This document shows positions 9,595 to 21,073 of a stretch of 64,000 nt of DNA, piece after piece. Position 1 is the first letter of the stretch, and the number at the start of each line of letters is the position of its first letter. Source of the stretch: Anadara kagoshimensis (taxonomy: Eukaryota > Mollusca > Bivalvia > Arcoida > Arcidae); the NCBI GenBank assembly GCA_021292105.1, contig JACFYK010000027.1:496001-560000 (forward strand), written 5' to 3'. The notes below the pieces were generated by a model. The model was not told the DNA's origin. It was given only the letters and a program-made list of their open reading frames with translations, and searched no databases. The position numbers and the translations under genes were made by a program.

Positions 9595-9861
9595 ATGATT
9601 ACAAAAGAACAAAAAATAGAATTAGCTAAACAATTTGGTGGTTCAGAAAAAAATACAGGAGATACAGCAGTTCAAATTGCTATCCTAACATACGAAATTA
9701 ACGAACTATCAGAACACTTCAAAGTTAACAAAAAAGATAAACACTCAATGAGAGGATTTATTGCTAAAATCGAAAAAAGAAAGAAACTAATTTCTTACTT
9801 AAAATCTGAAAACTTCAATAGATACCAAGAAACAATTAAAGCTCTTGGACTTAGAAAATAA
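9595..9861 (+). CDS. rpsO: Ribosomal protein S15
   Basis: This 88-residue small-subunit protein binds the central domain of 16S rRNA. The family core GDTAVQIAILTYEINELSEH is at residues 22-41, followed by KDKHSMRGFIAKIEKRKKLISYL. Length is as usual. The start at 9595 gives MITKEQK, the normal N-terminus; the upstream ATG at 9547 lies in the structured leader. Confidence 0.96.
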   Translation: MITKEQKIELAKQFGGSEKNTGDTAVQIAILTYEINELSEHFKVNKKDKHSMRGFIAKIEKRKKLISYLKSENFNRYQETIKALGLRK

Positions 9862-9880
9862 GCAAAAGCTTATTTTTTTA
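9857..9880 (+). terminator. Terminator of rpsO
   Basis: AATAAGC AAAA GCTTATT stem-loop followed by T-run; the stem includes the rpsO stop codon. Confidence 0.85.
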
Positions 9881-9903
9881 TTAAAAATCCTGTAATTTAT
9901 GAT

Positions 9904-9927
9904 ACATTATTATAAATAATGTAAAAT
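9904..9927 (+). promoter_or_regulatory. Promoter region of the F1-like ATPase cluster with inverted repeat
   Basis: The inverted repeat CATTATT-ATA-AATAATG (9904-9920) sits just upstream of a TAAAAT (9922-9927) seven bases before the ATG at 9935. No ribosome-binding site is seen, so the cluster probably starts leaderless. The repeat could be an operator, but A+T-rich palindromes arise easily here. Confidence 0.4.
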
Positions 9928-9934
9928 ATATACT

Positions 9935-12685
9935 ATGTATAACTTCCCTATAATACCAATTATTGTATTTGTTGTCCTAGTGGTAACTCCATTAGTGATA
10001 GGTTTTTTACGTGGATGAAAAGCATCTCTATTCATCGCTTTAATAACTCTTGCATTTGTAGGTATAGAAGTTGGAATTGCTTTTGCAATATATGATTCAC
10101 TATGAGATTGATTTAAATCATTGTTCGTCAAAGACTTACAACCAGGATTATCACCTGAGTCTATGAAGGACACTTCTAAGGCGTCTGTAATTATTTTATT
10201 CATTGGAATATGTATGCTTCCAACATATGGACTAGTTATGGCTTTATATTTCCCGATGAGAAAATTAATGCTTAAACATCTTTTCCCCAAAACTAATGAT
10301 ATTAACTCTAATCAAAAAGAGATTTCAAGATCTCCTCATTTAGCTTCAAGAATAACTGGTGTTGGTATTGCTGGAGTATCTTCATTATTCTTTGCTTCTT
10401 CTGCTTCGGCTGCAGCTGCAACAATATTTACAAAAAAAGAAAATAGATCAGGATTTAATGATTTTACTTCTAGAATTGCAAATCTATATACATTTGGTCA
10501 AGGTAAGTTTGATAATGATTTCTTTGTAGCGAGAGACTTTGCTAAAAATGAGTTAACTACAAAACATCAAAATGCTATCGCTGATGTACTGTTGTTAGAT
10601 AAAGATAGAGATGCTTCTGTTGATGCATCATACAATGCATTAAGTTCAGGGCACTTCCATGATGAATTAAATAAGATTATGAATAAACCTGACGTAATGA
10701 GAGCAATAACTGAAATGGTATTGGAATCATCATCAAATAAAAACACAAAGATTAAATTAAATGATATTGATTACCAACCCAAAGATGCCCATGGTAATAA
10801 CAATGGATCTAAAACTGTTGCATTTAACAAAATGGATGCTAGACTTGCTACATATGCAAATCACACACCATTAAATATTCATGCAGGAGATGAAACTATA
10901 AATAAAATTCTAGAATACTTAAGAAGCAATGCTTTTACTCCTTTTGAAAAAACAGGATATTACTTACAATGAAAAAATAGTGATAACTTAATTTCTGCAT
11001 TGAATCAAAATGTTGATACTCAACAAACAAAGCAAGCTAGACTAAATACAGAATTCATTACTCTTAAGAATCATCTTCAAGATTATTACAATAAGCAAAG
11101 TCAAATGGAAAATAGATTAAATCAAATAGGTTCTGATGGAAAAACAAATTCATACAGCACAATTCAATGACTTGGGCCAATTGATGGCGTTAATAAAACT
11201 ATTACCAATTCTAATGGATTGGAAAGACAATCATATTCTGAGATTCAACGATTAACAAGTGAAGTTGCAACAAAGCAAAATAACTTTGATACAGAATCAA
11301 CTAAGTTTACAGGTTCGCCGACTGGTGCAGTTAACCATGGTGGGATTTCTAAAACTGATCAAGATAAGTTAAGACTTAAACAAACTGCGGAATTTGATAA
11401 AAATAACAAGCAAATTGAATTGGATCAAACAAATCAAGATATTGCTGGGTTAAATAGAAACTTAACTTCTGATAAACGTGATCTAGTAAATAACCAAAGA
11501 TTAATACATGATTTACCAGCACAAATAAGTACAGCTAGAGCAAATGAAGTAAATGTTCAAAAACAAATTGATTCTGAGGGAATGAAAAATGCGCAGTTAA
11601 GACAAAGTTCCGTCAATGAATATACTGAAGCACAAAGACTTAAAACTGTTTTTGAAGGAAAGAATCAAAATATACAAAATATTGAACAAGCCATTACTCA
11701 AATAAAATCCAATATCGCTAATATAAATTCAACAATTAAAAGTGCCCAATCTGATGTTGATGCATTAAAACGTCAAAATAGTAAAGATCAAAGTGCAATA
11801 AATGCGGCACAAAGCAAATTAACAACTGCACAAAAAGATCTAAAAGCAAAAAGCGATGAACTAGCCGCTAAACAGGGTGAGTTAACAACTGCAAAAGCTG
11901 ATGCTCAAACTGCAGAGCACAATTGACACGCCAAAGAAACAAGCTGAAAAAGAGTTTCAGATGAATTAAAAGCATCCAATGACAAAATAACTCAATTGAA
12001 TACACAAAAGAGTTCATTTGGCTATGAAGCGATAAGGCTAAATAATAAATTTACAACTGCTAAAGCTGATGCAATAACTAATCAAACACATATTCAAAGA
12101 TGAAACACAGAATTGTCTACGAAGCAAAGTGAAAAGACAAAGCTTGAAGGTGAGTTATCTACACTGACTGCTGAATACAACAAAAGGAATAGCGATTACA
12201 ATACATATCACCAAGGTACTTTTACAACTCAAAAGAATAGATATGACAATGCACAAAAACAATTGCAAACAACAAAGAGTCAATTAACAACTGAAACTAA
12301 TAAACATAATGATTTATTATCAGAAAAAAATCAAATAATTCAAGATTTAAAAAATCAAATACAATCAAGAAAAAACCAATTAAAACAAATGCAAAATAAA
12401 GCGGATGAGATTAATGAATTCAATTGAAGAACCACGCAAAAACTTATAAATGAAGATTTTGCTCAAGGTAATGACAAGGTGATGCCCGTTTATAATTCTA
12501 AACATGCTCAATCCTCAACTTACTACAATTGAGCATTCGGAACCTTAGCTGGTGCTAAAGATTATCTTGAAAAAGGTAAACAAGATAGTCAATTATTTGA
12601 GAAAATTAAAAATGATGCTCAAGTGGAGCGTGAAAGACTAATAAATAAATACCTCGAAACAATTAGAGGAATACTAAAATCATAG
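9935..12685 (+). CDS. F1-like ATPase cluster: large membrane-anchored coiled-coil protein
   Basis: This 916-residue protein is the first gene of the cluster. Four hydrophobic segments occupy roughly the first 160 residues: two N-terminal, one at ASVIILFIGICMLPTYGLVM, and one ending FFASSASAAAAT. The GFLRGWK loop between the first two recalls CvpA-type proteins, but this is only a resemblance. A soluble region follows, then about 480 residues (345-830) of Gln/Lys/Thr-rich coiled coil. I cannot match it to a characterised family. From its position it belongs to the membrane and stalk part (X0) that accompanies mycoplasmal F1-like ATPases; a stator-like role is inference. Confidence 0.8.
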
Positions 12686-12695
12686 AAAGGTAAAT

Positions 12696-14048
12696 ATGAA
12701 ACAAAAAGAAGTTATATTATTTAAATCACAAGTAAATAGAATTTCAACAAACTCTAAATATACGTTTAGAGCTATTGTTCGTTATGCAATCATTGCAGTT
12801 ATAGCTTCTTTAGTTTCAGTAACCTTATTCACTATTAAGGGAAGTGTAAATAACTTCCAATCAGCTGAAAAGATGGGAGTGCATCTTTCGGTGGTAGTTC
12901 TCCTTGTATTAATAGGGCAACTTACTATCAAGATGAACCAATATTATTTCAATGGCTCTATATTCAATTTGGTCATGGTATTAATGATGTTCGGTTATGC
13001 AACATTCATGACAATATTCTTGCATGGAACAACCTTGGATGAGAATAAAGATATTTACAAGATGTTCTACTTCGCTTGACCGATACTGGCAATATTAATA
13101 ATTTGATATATTGGATTATTTATATTTGAAAGAAAAACAAGGCCGTTCATATCAGGATTCATGCTATGAAAAACATTCAATGCAATATTACTGATGATAT
13201 TCATGTGAGTTGCTTATCTATTTGTATACAAGCATACTTCAATAATTAAAAACAATAGTTCTTCAATAGATCTACATGATAAAGGTCAATTTATGCACAT
13301 TGTAGCAATGGGCGGTATTGCTGTCACTATGGCGATCCTTTGACTTGTTAGATATAAAGCATTCAGTAAAAGAATTAAGAATGAAGAGATGTTAAAAAAT
13401 GTTTCAATTGGTGTTGCTGTAATAGTCATTATTCCAATTACAATATGATTCTTATCTTCTTACTTTGGTCACCCCGCTGTAACACATGACTGAATTATAT
13501 TGATTGCACCAACGCTTGCGGTGTTGGTAGCAACCTCATTTACATTCTTTAAAAAACTGAGAGTATCTTCACCAACGGTTTTATCTGTAATATTCTCAAT
13601 AGCAATCATGATTATATGACTTAATAAATTTATGGCTGAATATGCATTTAAAGATATTAACTCTGAATGAGAGAAGTCAATAACATTGATAGCTCTATCA
13701 ATAATTACAATATTAATCTTTATAAAGAACAATCCAAACTCAACAGCACAAGCTTTATCTCAATTGCTATTTGCAGTATTTGTATCAATATTCATACTAG
13801 CGCAGTGATTCTTAGACAATATGAGAGCTAGTGGAGATAATCTAGATGATGTTCTAAAAGGAAAACTGGGAATATCATTTGACGAGATGCTTAATACATT
13901 TGTTCTTACATCTGCATTAAGTTTAGTAACAACATCTATATTTGCTTGATACAAAGTTCAAGCAACAATTAATCATAATTTAAGTAGAAAACTTAGAAAG
14001 CAAAGAAAAGTAGCAAAACAAGAAATTAAAGGAGGCAAAAATGCCTAA
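12696..14048 (+). CDS. F1-like ATPase cluster: polytopic membrane protein
   Basis: This 450-residue protein has about ten to twelve hydrophobic segments and many Trp, all encoded by TGA. It starts MKQKEVILFK behind AAAGG and ends in a basic tail (SRKLRKQRKVAKQEIKGG) that overlaps the next gene by 8 bases. No family motif is recognised. Within the cluster it is the best candidate for the integral membrane core that would take the place of the F0 a/c subunits, but it shows neither the conserved Arg region of subunit a nor a c-ring hairpin with a membrane carboxylate. So coupling to an ion gradient is not supported. Confidence 0.8.
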
Positions 14049-15507
14049 ACAATCATCAAAAAAAGATTTACAAAACGTTAAGATCAAAAACAAGAAACAA
14101 CTAATGAAAAGCAAACAAGAAAGAGATGCAAAAATTGCAGAACTTAACAAGAAGACTAAATTAGCTAAACTTAAAGAACAAGAAATACGTGAAGAAATTA
14201 GAAAACAAAATCTTAAAGACAGACAATTGTTAAAGCAAGAGATTGCCAAACAAAAAGCAGAAGATGCTATTAAGAATGCTGAACTAAGAGAAAATCGTAG
14301 AGAAATAGCAGAAGAGAAAGCAAGAATCGCTGCTGAGTCTAGAATGATTGATCAAGAAGTTAGAAATAAAAATTTAACTATTTCTGGTAAATACAAATCA
14401 GAAGTTGCTGAAATAAAGAATAAAAACAGAGAACAAAAAAGAATTGCAGCAGAAAAAGCTAGAATTCTAAAACAAGAAGAAAAAGAAAAGAAACTTGAAC
14501 TGAAGAAAGAAGCGCTTCTAAAACGTGAAGAGATGAAGAGAGCAAGACTTGAGTCTAAAGAACTAATTAATCAAAGAAAACTTGAAATTAAAGAAAAAAG
14601 AGCTGAAGCAATCGCCATCAAAAAACAAAAGCAATTTGAAAATAGAACTAAAAGACAAGAAAGACTTGAAGCTGCTAGACAAGAAAGATTGGAAGCAAGG
14701 GAATTAGCTCGTCAAGCTAAAGAACAACACAAACAAGAAATGCTAGAGTTCAAATTAGCTCAATCTAATGAAAGAGTTGAAGAAGAAAAAGAATACTCAA
14801 AAGCTAAGAAAAAACTTAAAGCCAAAAGAGATGAAACTGATTCAGAAATTAATGAAATGGCTATGAACCATGAAGTTGAGATGGAAGAACAAGCTATTGC
14901 AAGAACTAAAAAATCTTCTAAAGCGGATAGAATCGCAATCCAAGAAGAAGTTGTTGACCGGCAAGATGAAGTTGTATACCAAGTTGAAGATGAAGAATTA
15001 ACAATGGAATCTGGAAGAGATGAATTTACTAAGAAGGAAGAAATAAGATTCGAAAAAGCTGAAGGCGAACAAATTGATATCAATAAATTCAGAAAATACG
15101 ATAACTTAGATTCAATACATCAATTCGGAATGATTGAAGATGAAGAATTAATTCATATTAAATCAATAATTGAATATATGCAAGTAATAACAGACGGAGA
15201 CTTAAGTCAAGATACTGTTGACTCAATGTATAAAAGACAAGTTATGTGATTATTATCTAATGAACAAGTATTAATTGGTGATAAATCAATATCTTCATTT
15301 AAAAAAGGAAAATTCAGAACATTTAGTGAATCTGAAGATAACGAAGGAGTATCTTTATATCCTGAAGAAGGAAATGAAGAATACGTTAAATTAATAAATA
15401 AAAAATTAAAATCAGGAGCAACTATAAAAATTGCGAATGGTTTAGCAATTAAACTAGAAGATCGTTCTCTAGTAATAATGCAAGACACAAATATAACAGG
15501 AGCATAA
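14041..15507 (+). CDS. F1-like ATPase cluster: long basic helical protein
   Basis: This 488-residue protein starts behind a strong AAAGGAGG site. Residues 1 to about 290 are an almost uninterrupted charged helix (Lys/Glu/Arg/Gln/Ala), lacking Pro and Gly over long stretches, as in single-helix or coiled-coil stalks. The C-terminal ~190 residues look globular and acidic, ending in a beta-rich GATIKIANGLAIKLEDRS part. No known family is recognised. In-frame TGA near 15248 encodes Trp. It overlaps the gamma-like gene by one base (TAATG). A stalk or linker role between the F1-like head and the membrane part is inference. Confidence 0.78.
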
Positions 15508-16340
15508 TGAATAAAGCAAAAGTCCAAAAGAATATCAAAAACTTAAGAAAAATTAAGGAAATCATTGAGATTTCTAAATTTGATACTCTTCAAAAACTAC
15601 AAAAAGCCGCAAAAATTTCTGATACATACTTAGAAATGGCTATTAATGCTAAGGGGCTTCTTGACTTTGCTCGTGACACATATAAAATTAAAGATCAAAA
15701 GATCAAAACTAAAAATGATGCAGTTCTGTGAGTTTATGTAACTCCAGAAATTGAGTTAATGTCATTATCAAATGCTAAGTTTGAAAAAATTATTATGAAC
15801 TCATTTGATACTGAAGAAGATTCAATAATCGTATTAGGAGATAAAGCTGTTAAATTCGCAAGAAGCAATTCATTGAACATTGCATTTGAAGCAGATAATT
15901 CTCATGGATATGAAGGAATGGTAGCTACATCTATTTCAACCGCTATCATGACTGGAAGAATATCTATGGTTAAATTCGTTATAAACTCACCTAAAGTTAA
16001 GGATGAAGCTATAACAATTTTCCCGTTAGAAGAATTAAATGTAAAAACAAAGGAAATTGATTTTGAGATAAATAAAGATTATAAATTCTATCCTTCAATT
16101 GGACAGTCTTTACAATCGTTAACTCAAATATATCTATTTAGAATTGTTTTCGCATTAATTAAAGAATCTCAATACTTCCACTTAAAAGAAAAACTTATTA
16201 GGCATGAAGGATCTATTAAATCAGTTGATTCAAAAATCGAAGAGAAAATCAGAGATATGAATAAACTTAATAGAAAACTTGAAACTGAGGAATTAATACT
16301 AGTTTCACAAATTGCCAAGAGAGGAGAAAATGATGAGTAA
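15507..16340 (+). CDS. F1-like ATPase gamma-like subunit
   Basis: The 277-residue length is close to that of the true gamma subunit (281 residues for atpG in this window). The layout is that of gamma: a long N-terminal helix (KAKVQKNIKNLRKIKEIIE onward), a Rossmann-like middle with alternating strands (EEDSIIVLGDKAVKFA), and a long C-terminal helix (SIKSVDSKIEEKIRDMNKLNRKLETEELILV). In F1 the two helices form the rotor shaft. Sequence similarity to gamma is low, so this is a structural and positional assignment. It overlaps the next gene by 8 bases. Confidence 0.65.
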
Positions 16341-16770
16341 ACTATTATTAAATACACTTGAAGAAGTTAAAGAATATAACTTTGAAAAAGCATCTATTTT
16401 CACCATCTCATATAACAAAGTATTAAAAGAAAATGAGATTCATACACCAAATGCGGCCAAAATCATAATTGAAGGAGATGGAATCATCTCTGCATTTATT
16501 GTTATTCAGCCGCTAGTTAATGTGAATAACAACGGTGATATAACAATTCATACACCTTCAACTATTAAGCAAGCAACTTTAGAAGAAAAATACATGCTTA
16601 AAAATTACATGATTAAAGATGTTAAAAGAGATCTTAAAATTCTTGATGCAAAATTCAAGTTAGGTCTTTCAATAGATGAATTAATGGATCTTAATGTATC
16701 AAGAGCCCACCTTGAAGCTATGATTCTGGAAGATCGTGTTGAGTCACCTTATAAAGGGGGTGGTTTCTAA
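16333..16770 (+). CDS. F1-like ATPase cluster: small protein, possibly epsilon-like
   Basis: This is a 145-residue protein. Of two adjacent ATGs (16330, 16333), the second is better spaced from the GAGGAG site at 16321. The first ~85 residues are strand-rich (AKIIIEGDGIISAFIVIQPLVNV), and the last ~55 are helical (EEKYMLKNYMIKDVKRDLKIL). A strand domain followed by helices, at this length and next to a gamma-like gene, recalls F1 epsilon, but no diagnostic motif is present. It overlaps the next gene by one base. Confidence 0.6.
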   Translation: MSKLLLNTLEEVKEYNFEKASIFTISYNKVLKENEIHTPNAAKIIIEGDGIISAFIVIQPLVNVNNNGDITIHTPSTIKQATLEEKYMLKNYMIKDVKRDLKILDAKFKLGLSIDELMDLNVSRAHLEAMILEDRVESPYKGGGF

Positions 16771-19583
16771 TGGCGATAATATTACCGATGCATAGAGCAG
16801 CTGCTAGAACAGCTCAAGATTACACAGCTGAAAGTTTTGTAAATAAATTAATAACAGCTGTTAAGTCAAAGGATGATGGAAAGACTCTTGAATCTTTCTT
16901 CTATAAAGCTTTTGTAGATGAAATGGAGAAAGAAAAAACAAACCTAATAGATAAATACAAACCTACTCTAGATTCTGTAGTTACACTAGCAAGGCAATAC
17001 GGTTATGATTTAACACCTAAATTGACTAGTGCAATATTGTTAAGCAAAATGAATATCAATCCTCCTATTACTAACCCAGGTCAATATATGAAAGATAATT
17101 TTGACCATATTATGGAAAATGTATTGACATACTTAAAATCAAGTGATTTCAATATGCCGCCTAAGGCTGATTTCAATAATATTGAGACAACAATTAAAAG
17201 TGAGTATTCATCCAAATTAGCTGAATATGGAATATCAACAATGCCAACATCTGGTCAATTATTCGACAATATTAAAAAACTAACTACTTATGCTCAAGAA
17301 AAATACAAAACATTCATTGGAACATTCTTCCCTGGTTCTAATCAACAATTTTATGATAAAACTGGATTTGATGTAACAACTATAGTAAGTAATGAAATAA
17401 ATACAAATGCAACTCACACAGCCATTCTGGCAGAAGTTAAAAAACAAATGCAAGAAGCATTAACAAATGCGGTTATAGACAAAAATGCAGATTCAAGACT
17501 ATATCATGAAGCAAAATACAATTACACGATAAAACAACAACAACTTACATTCAATAAGTTTTCAACTGATTTCTTCGGAGGGAGTTTAGCAACAAGTTTC
17601 AACAAGTTTACTAAAGGTGGTCATGTAAGTATTGATCAAATATCTGCAAGTTATCCAACTATATATAAAAATACAAATACAATGCAAGTTTCATTTGAAC
17701 TTAAATTAGTTGTAGATAGTCAACATGAGACATTGCACAAAGATCTTACTATACCATTACATAAATATTCAATCATAGAAATGAGTAAAGTTGTTAATGA
17801 GGCCTTCCATAATAAAGTTATAAGATTGCCAAAATCTACAAGTACATCATTCACTGATGGGCAAACATTATCTAGAAATGATTTAGAATCAATTGCCTTT
17901 AAAGGCGGGGATAATGTTAATCTAAAGGATATGTTTGATAAGTTAGATGCTATTAAACATGCAAATCCTCAATCTGATTACACTATCAAATTCGATAAAA
18001 CTAATGGAAAAATTTCAATTTCATATATTGATAATTCTATAAAATCAACTGATTTTGATTATGGTGATATTAATGTTCCAGGACTAACAAGTGGAAATAA
18101 GATTTATGTAATGGATAGACATATATCACATGAGTCAATTCCAAATTCATTCCCAACTTATTCTGCCAATTCTAATGAGCCTAATTTTGTTATAAATGGT
18201 AATGCAAAAATAGAGTTTGTATCAATAATGGATAATTTAGTTAGAACGTTATTAAATGCTACAGCAGATTCAAAACAACCACTTTCACTTTCTATAGATG
18301 AATTTTTAAATAAAGACGGATCATTTAAACCTGTTGATTTAACATTGATTAAAAAGGCATTCCCTAACTTCGAGACTGAATTTGCAGATGTGGTTAAAAC
18401 ACACCCTGGATATACTTGAGATGCTTCTACTTCATATGTAGATCATATAGCTGCAGGATTTGCGCATGTAAATGTAGTTATATCAGATGGTTCAGGTGGT
18501 TACGTTGCTCAAGAAATTTTAATTAAAACGATTGATGAAAATCTGATTATCCAAGAAATTAAAGATAAAATGGATAAATATGAAAATACTTGAGAGGATG
18601 GCACTCCATCACATATGCCTACAGGATTTACAAACCCTACGGATCCAGGTAATCCATGAAAAGCTGGGGGGAATATCTCACTTCATCAATTAGATTCAAT
18701 ATTTAACAACCCAAATATATCTTCATTACAATCTACAAATGTTCAAATTGTTTCAGGTCCTCTAACTGAAGAAACACACGCATCAAAATTAACAACTGAT
18801 ATGTTAATGTCTTGAAATCAACAATTAATTAGTTCATTAGGAGCAGATACGCAACAGCTTAGAACAGAAATCGATAAAGCACTTAATGAACTTATCAATT
18901 CTAAGGGTGCAGGATTAATATCTCTTTTAGGGATGGATCAATCTAAATATGTAATGGCTAATGTAACGTCTACATATAAAACTAAAACTTCTACAAATAA
19001 ATTAATTGCAGTTCACTATCTTTCTCCATTGCAAAGAATAGCAGAAACTATGGCCATCACTAAAGGGTTAGATTTAATGGGTAAGGCTAATTTAGAATCA
19101 TCATTCAAAGATTTCGATTTAACAGATGATTTAAAAAATGAAATAATGGCGAAATTCAACGTTGAAAAAGCCAAAGTAATTGCAAAAGTTGAAAGCTTAC
19201 TAAAACCAAATGACCCATCTGCGTTAGTTCCTGATTGAATGTTAAGTGAAATAGAAACATCAATGGATGGATTGAAACATTTTGTAACTGATTTAAAAGA
19301 CAAATACCAGATCTCGAAAGATGATTTAAACAAACTTAAAGATGCATCGAAAGCATTTAAATATGTACTAGCTGGAATAGGTGGCGCTCTAGGAATTGCT
19401 GGATTGACAGGACTTATGATACCAGCGAGAACAGCAAGGGCAAATAGAAAATTTAATAAAGAAAATAATGCAAAAAGATCATCAAAAGGATTGATTGCAA
19501 TATCAACAATCGCAGGACTACTTTCTATAGGTGCTTCTGTTGGAATAATGCTATATATTTTTGTAGCACAAGGAGGCTTCTAA
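16770..19583 (+). CDS. F1-like ATPase cluster: large protein with C-terminal membrane anchor
   Basis: This is a 937-residue protein with several TGA Trp codons. Most of it is a soluble, strand- and loop-rich region without recognised domains. Two hydrophobic segments lie near the C-terminus: LAGIGGALGIAGLTGLMI and LIAISTIAGLLSIGASVGIML, with a basic loop between them (RTARANRKFNKENNAKRSSK) that should be cytoplasmic. Both ends would then face outside, so the big N-terminal domain may be extracellular, although no signal peptide is seen at MAIILPMHRAAART. The TAATG overlap with the alpha-like gene ties it firmly to the cluster. Function unknown. Confidence 0.78.
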
Positions 19584-21073
19584 TGGCTAAAATAACAAGA
19601 ATTAAAGACAGTATAATTACAATTACTGGAAAAGAAAAATATAAAAAAGATGAAAGATACAAACTATCAACAAATACATTCGGTATTGTTCTTTCTGCTA
19701 ATGAAAAATCAGCTCAACTACTTATAGTTGGCGATCCTTCAGAAGTAAAAATGAATACTGTTGTTAAGAAGATGAAAGATGACAACGAAGTTAAAGTGTA
19801 TGAACACTACTTCGGGCAAATAATAAGTCCGTTCGGCAAAACTGTTCATCCATCAAACTTCAAGGCTCCTGCTAAACCTAAATTAATTGGTAAGTCTGAG
19901 AGGTTAAATAAATCACCTTCAGTGCTAAGTAGAAAAATGCTTGATAAACCATTAGATACAGGTATTCTTGCAATTGATACAATGATTCCAATTGGTCTTG
20001 GTCAAAGGGAACTTATTATCGGAGATAGAACAACAGGAAAAACTTCTATTGCTCTTTCTGCCATTATTAATCAAAAGAATAACAATGTCAAATCAATCTA
20101 TGTAGCTATTGGGCAAAAGCGTAATTCAGTTATTTCTCTTTACAATACATTAGAAGAACATGGAGCGTTAGAAAATACAATTGTTATATTTGCTAACCCA
20201 GATTCATCTGCAGAGCAATTCTTAGCTCCTACAATCGGTATGGCTATGGCTGAAGCTATGGCATACAAAGGTGAAGATGTATTAATCGTTATCGATGACC
20301 TAACTAAACATGCCAATGTGTATAGAGAGATATCATTATCAATCGGAAGAAACCCTGGTAGAGAAGCTTATCCAACTGATATATTCTTCCAACATTCATC
20401 TCTGTTAGAACGTTCTGGTAGATTCACAAAAGAATATAAAGAAGGTTCAATTACAGCTCTTCCAATTATCGAGACTGTTCAAGGAGATTTAGCATCTCTA
20501 ATTCCTTCTAATGTAATTTCTATTACAGATGGACAGATTTTTACAAACTCAGAAGCATTTAACAAAGGTCTGTTCCCTGCAATTAATATTCAATTATCAG
20601 TATCTCGTACTGGTACTTCAGTTCAATCTAAAGCGATTAGACATAGTTCTAAAGGGCTTAAGTCTGAGCATGCAATGCTTTCAGAAATTAAGAAGTTTGC
20701 TGATATGTCAATTGATATCTCAGACTCATTAATTAAAAAAATTCAAAGATGAGACGGAATTAATAACTTATTAGTTCAATACGGATACGAAGGTTATTCA
20801 AGAGGAATGATCGTTGTATTAATTAAAATGTTTAGAATGGGTATTCTATCTAAGTTAGAAGATTCAACGAAATTCTCAAACGCATTTAGAGAATTGTGTA
20901 AAAAAGATGCTGCAGCTAAAAAAATAATAAAAGAAGCTTCAACTAAAGAAGAAGATGAAAATCTTGAAAGAAAAATTGAAATAGTATTTGGTTCACTAGC
21001 GAAAGTATCGTCTGGAGAATATGAAGGACTATATACTAAAAAAGAACTTGTAAAAATGGAAGGTGGAAAGTAA
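19583..21073 (+). CDS. F1-like ATPase alpha-like subunit
   Basis: This 496-residue protein is homologous to ATP synthase alpha. The Walker A is GDRTTGKT at residues 147-154 (GDRQTGKT in true alpha), preceded by [31 protein letters not shown] is the Walker B region. VSRTGTSVQSKAI keeps the Arg that serves as arginine finger for the neighbouring beta site. The N-terminal beta-barrel is shorter and more divergent than in AtpA. One TGA Trp lies at 20750. A one-base overlap with the beta-like gene shows coupled production. It belongs to the second, non-F0 ATPase of mycoplasmas; it is not the atpA at 54576. Confidence 0.9.

Noticed and set aside
12696..14048. Subunit a/c function for the polytopic protein in the F1-like cluster
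   Set aside because: No conserved Arg helix of subunit a and no c-type hairpin with membrane carboxylate could be found.
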